NCBI GenBank assembly: GCA_020445665.1 | Contig: JAGRGD010000010.1 | Span: 1 to 43,155 of the forward strand | DNA: 43,155 bases | Source of the DNA: Rhodocyclaceae bacterium | GTDB lineage: Bacteria; Pseudomonadota; Gammaproteobacteria; Burkholderiales; Rhodocyclaceae | Reading direction: 5' to 3' | In this document: piece by piece, positions 42,775 to 43,155 of the stretch | How positions within the stretch are numbered: the first letter of the stretch is position 1 | Layout of the letters: each line of letters starts with the position of its first letter | Notes under the pieces: generated by a model | The model's database searches: none | Told to the model about the DNA's origin: nothing | The model's input: the letters and a program-made list of their open reading frames with translations, nothing else | Translations under genes and position numbers: made by a program

Positions 42775-43155
42775 TCAGGCCGCCCGACCCGACGCCGCCT
42801 TCCGGCCCTTGCGCTCGACCCGCACCGGCGCCACCTGAACAACGCTGTCGGCGCGCAGCTCGGGGCCGATGCAGGGCGTGAGGCCGACGGGCTGGCGGGG
42901 GTGGCGTTGCCAGGCGGTGTCGGCCTCCGGCCGGCTCGAGAAGTAGCGCGCGGCCTGGACCACCCGCGGCGCGTTCCTGGCCAGGTGCCACAGGCTCCAG
43001 CGGTGCTGCCACAGGCGGCGGATGAAGCGGCGGCGGTAGCCGCGGCTGTCGTAGAAGCGGCGCACGTGCCAGTTGTAGAGGGCGTCCATCTGGGCCCGGC
43101 TCTCGAAGCCCGAGGGCCGGTAGACGAAGTTCAGGCAGTTCATCAGGCGCCAGTC
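42775..43155 (-). CDS. C-terminal part of a probable B12-binding radical SAM protein (cut by window edge)
   Basis: The frame runs off the right edge; an internal ATG at 43143 is preceded in frame by residues D-W-R-L, so it is probably not the start. The visible 126 residues are rich in Arg, Trp and Tyr, with LNFVYRPSGFESRAQMD, ALYNWHVRRFYDSRGYRRRF and SLWHLARNAPRVVQAARYF, which resembles the helical C-terminal tail of B12-binding-domain radical SAM enzymes. The diagnostic CxxxCxxC motif would lie outside the window. The last 20 residues are basic and low in complexity. Family assignment is moderate at best. Confidence 0.5.
   Translation of the reverse strand, partial: DWRLMNCLNFVYRPSGFESRAQMDALYNWHVRRFYDSRGYRRRFIRRLWQHRWSLWHLARNAPRVVQAARYFSSRPEADTAWQRHPRQPVGLTPCIGPELRADSVVQVAPVRVERKGRKAASGRAA

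Overview
The window looks like chromosomal DNA of a GC-rich proteobacterium. The trpD/trpC sequences, the benzoate-type BenE carrier, TRAP transport, an IPTL-like surface-protein tail and the intergenic palindromes suggest a betaproteobacterium, perhaps Rhodocyclales/Zoogloeaceae; this is an inference from protein style, since no database could be searched. I see no rRNA, tRNA, CRISPR array, prophage, transposase or replication origin.

Left part (1-6.3 kb, + strand): the end of a TPR protein, a HupE/UreJ-like membrane protein with an EF-hand-like loop, a small anchored protein, a lipoprotein and an overlapping exported caspase-like protein. A GNAT acetyltransferase and an atypical ZIP transporter follow.

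From 21.7 kb down to 6.3 kb almost everything lies on the - strand: a small membrane protein, trpG-trpD-trpC, tamB, msrA, an FKBP isomerase, then a tight cluster of nosD, a diheme cytochrome c, a small exported protein, SCO, ubiE/menG, menA and a bile-acid-type symporter, followed by a transglutaminase-like protein and an EamA carrier. In that cluster most genes overlap by 1-4 bases. It joins copper-centre/nitrous-oxide-reductase maturation functions to menaquinone tailoring with no nosZ, nosF or nosY in view, and is the most system-like unit in the window.

Middle (21.9-32.4 kb): a two-gene surface-protein operon (coiled-coil tail-fibre-like protein plus a repeat protein with a C-terminal sorting-like tail) ending in a perfect hairpin; a BLUF blue-light sensor divergent from a Crp/Fnr regulator; a Cache-type chemoreceptor, a CPA1 antiporter with a nucleotide-binding tail, and a soluble CZB chemoreceptor preceded by a very good sigma-28 promoter.

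Right part (32.5-43.2 kb): a - strand catabolic operon (TRAP transporter, diaminopropionate ammonia-lyase, M20 carbamoylase, N-carbamoyl-D-amino-acid-hydrolase-like nitrilase) divergent from an RpiR regulator with a palindromic operator. Together these could import an N-carbamoyl amino compound and release pyruvate and ammonia. Then comes benE divergent from an XRE-cupin regulator with two near-identical palindromic operators between them. benE carries an 18-base in-frame tandem duplication. The last 1.3 kb is repeat-rich and partly less GC-rich, with one small membrane protein and the 3' end of a probable radical SAM gene cut by the window edge.
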